Shown: positions 63,840 to 64,000 of the stretch, in pieces
Numbering within the stretch: position 1 is the stretch's first letter
Layout of the letters: the number at the start of each line of letters is the position of its first letter
Assembly (NCBI GenBank): GCA_021772915.1
Contig: JAJFLB010000018.1
Span: 62,001 to 126,000, forward strand
Length of the DNA stretch: 64,000 nt
Origin: Gammaproteobacteria bacterium
Lineage (GTDB): Bacteria > Pseudomonadota > Gammaproteobacteria > Xanthomonadales > SZUA-36
Reading direction: 5' to 3'
The notes under the pieces: generated by a model
Database searches by the model: none
What the model was told of the DNA's origin: nothing
Seen by the model: the letters and a program-made list of their open reading frames with translations, nothing else
Translations under genes and position numbers: made by a program

Positions 63840-64000
63840 CTACCCCACAAATTCCGAATGAGCAGCAATTACAACACCGGCCAGGTCAGTAATGGTATGT
63901 GTATTTGACAGACTTTCGAGGTCAATGGCCACATCGAAATGGTCTTCCACTTCCAGCATGAACTCCATCACCTGAAAAGAGTCAAGCTGCAGTTCCGTGA
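63840..64000 (-). CDS. Acyl carrier protein, C-terminal part
   Basis: Reading leftward from the window edge gives TELQLDSFQVMEFMLEVED, then HFDVAIDLESL and TITDLAGVVIAAHSEFVG, the C-terminal two-thirds of an acyl carrier protein. The phosphopantetheine serine is in LDSFQ, a variant of the DSL motif. The gene continues past the edge. It precedes the SPT-like gene on the same strand, as AcpR precedes or follows SPT in alphaproteobacterial sphingolipid clusters. The 158 bases between them hold nothing else I can support. Confidence 0.8.
   Translation of the reverse strand, partial: TELQLDSFQVMEFMLEVEDHFDVAIDLESLSNTHTITDLAGVVIAAHSEFVG

Overview
The window reads as chromosome of a gammaproteobacterium of moderate G+C content. 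The gene neighbourhoods are typical of that class: purM-purN divergent from a DUF2066 gene with a PerM-type permease and hda; murA-ibaG; yrbG-kdsD-kdsC-lptC-lptA-lptB-rpoN-hpf-ptsN-rapZ; and pspABC behind a sigma-54 type promoter. The MurD2/MurL route to D-glutamate in peptidoglycan, best known from Xanthomonadaceae, points to a less-studied branch rather than an enteric or pseudomonad. No tRNA, rRNA, CRISPR array, prophage or complete insertion sequence was seen.

Layout. 1-3.6 kb: end of a sulfurtransferase gene, a CoA-type Nudix hydrolase, an FKBP-type isomerase, and the phage-shock operon pspABC. 3.6-8.3 kb: a sugar-nucleotide operon (rfbA, rfbC, rfbD, manC plus a DUF1684 gene) for dTDP-rhamnose and GDP-mannose; rfbB is not in it. 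8.3-12.4 kb: ssb, an MFS carrier, ispB and a cyclophilin, with a ten-copy 62-bp REP array between the last two. 12.5-16.7 kb: murD2, murL and an aspartate kinase, a coupled peptidoglycan-precursor operon in which murD2 carries an in-frame REP element. 16.8-25.4 kb: a glycine-zipper envelope protein, an EF-G paralogue, and the SUF iron-sulfur operon with its Rrf2-type regulator. 25.4-30.6 kb: a 268-bp highly structured MITE-like element, the MurNAc recycling pair amgK-murU, and pntAB. 30.8-39.6 kb: an unknown lipoprotein, a short AMP nucleosidase, hda, perM, DUF2066, purMN, murA and ibaG. 39.8-49.1 kb: Kdo synthesis, the LPS bridge (lptCAB), rpoN and the nitrogen-PTS genes, then mgtE.

49.1-64 kb is the most unusual part. 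It holds a double-module glycosyltransferase, a GNAT-like acyltransferase that resembles bacterial ceramide synthase candidates, two nucleotidyltransferases, a GMC oxidoreductase, an LptA-like periplasmic protein divergent from lptF-lptG, then (closely packed with lptFG) a CDP-alcohol phosphotransferase, a Tam41-like nucleotidyltransferase and a Wzx-type flippase, and finally, on the other strand, a serine-palmitoyltransferase-like enzyme with its own acyl carrier protein. I read this as a locus for making a (possibly glycosylated or phospho-headgroup) sphingolipid or related lipid, physically linked to an Lpt-type export module. The reductase and acyl-ACP synthetase expected for ceramide would lie beyond the right edge.

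A second theme is a REP family with the head GTAGGACC: single copies, a pair, a tandem array, a 9-bp minisatellite grown from the head sequence, stop codons of two genes supplied by the element, and one copy translated inside murD2.
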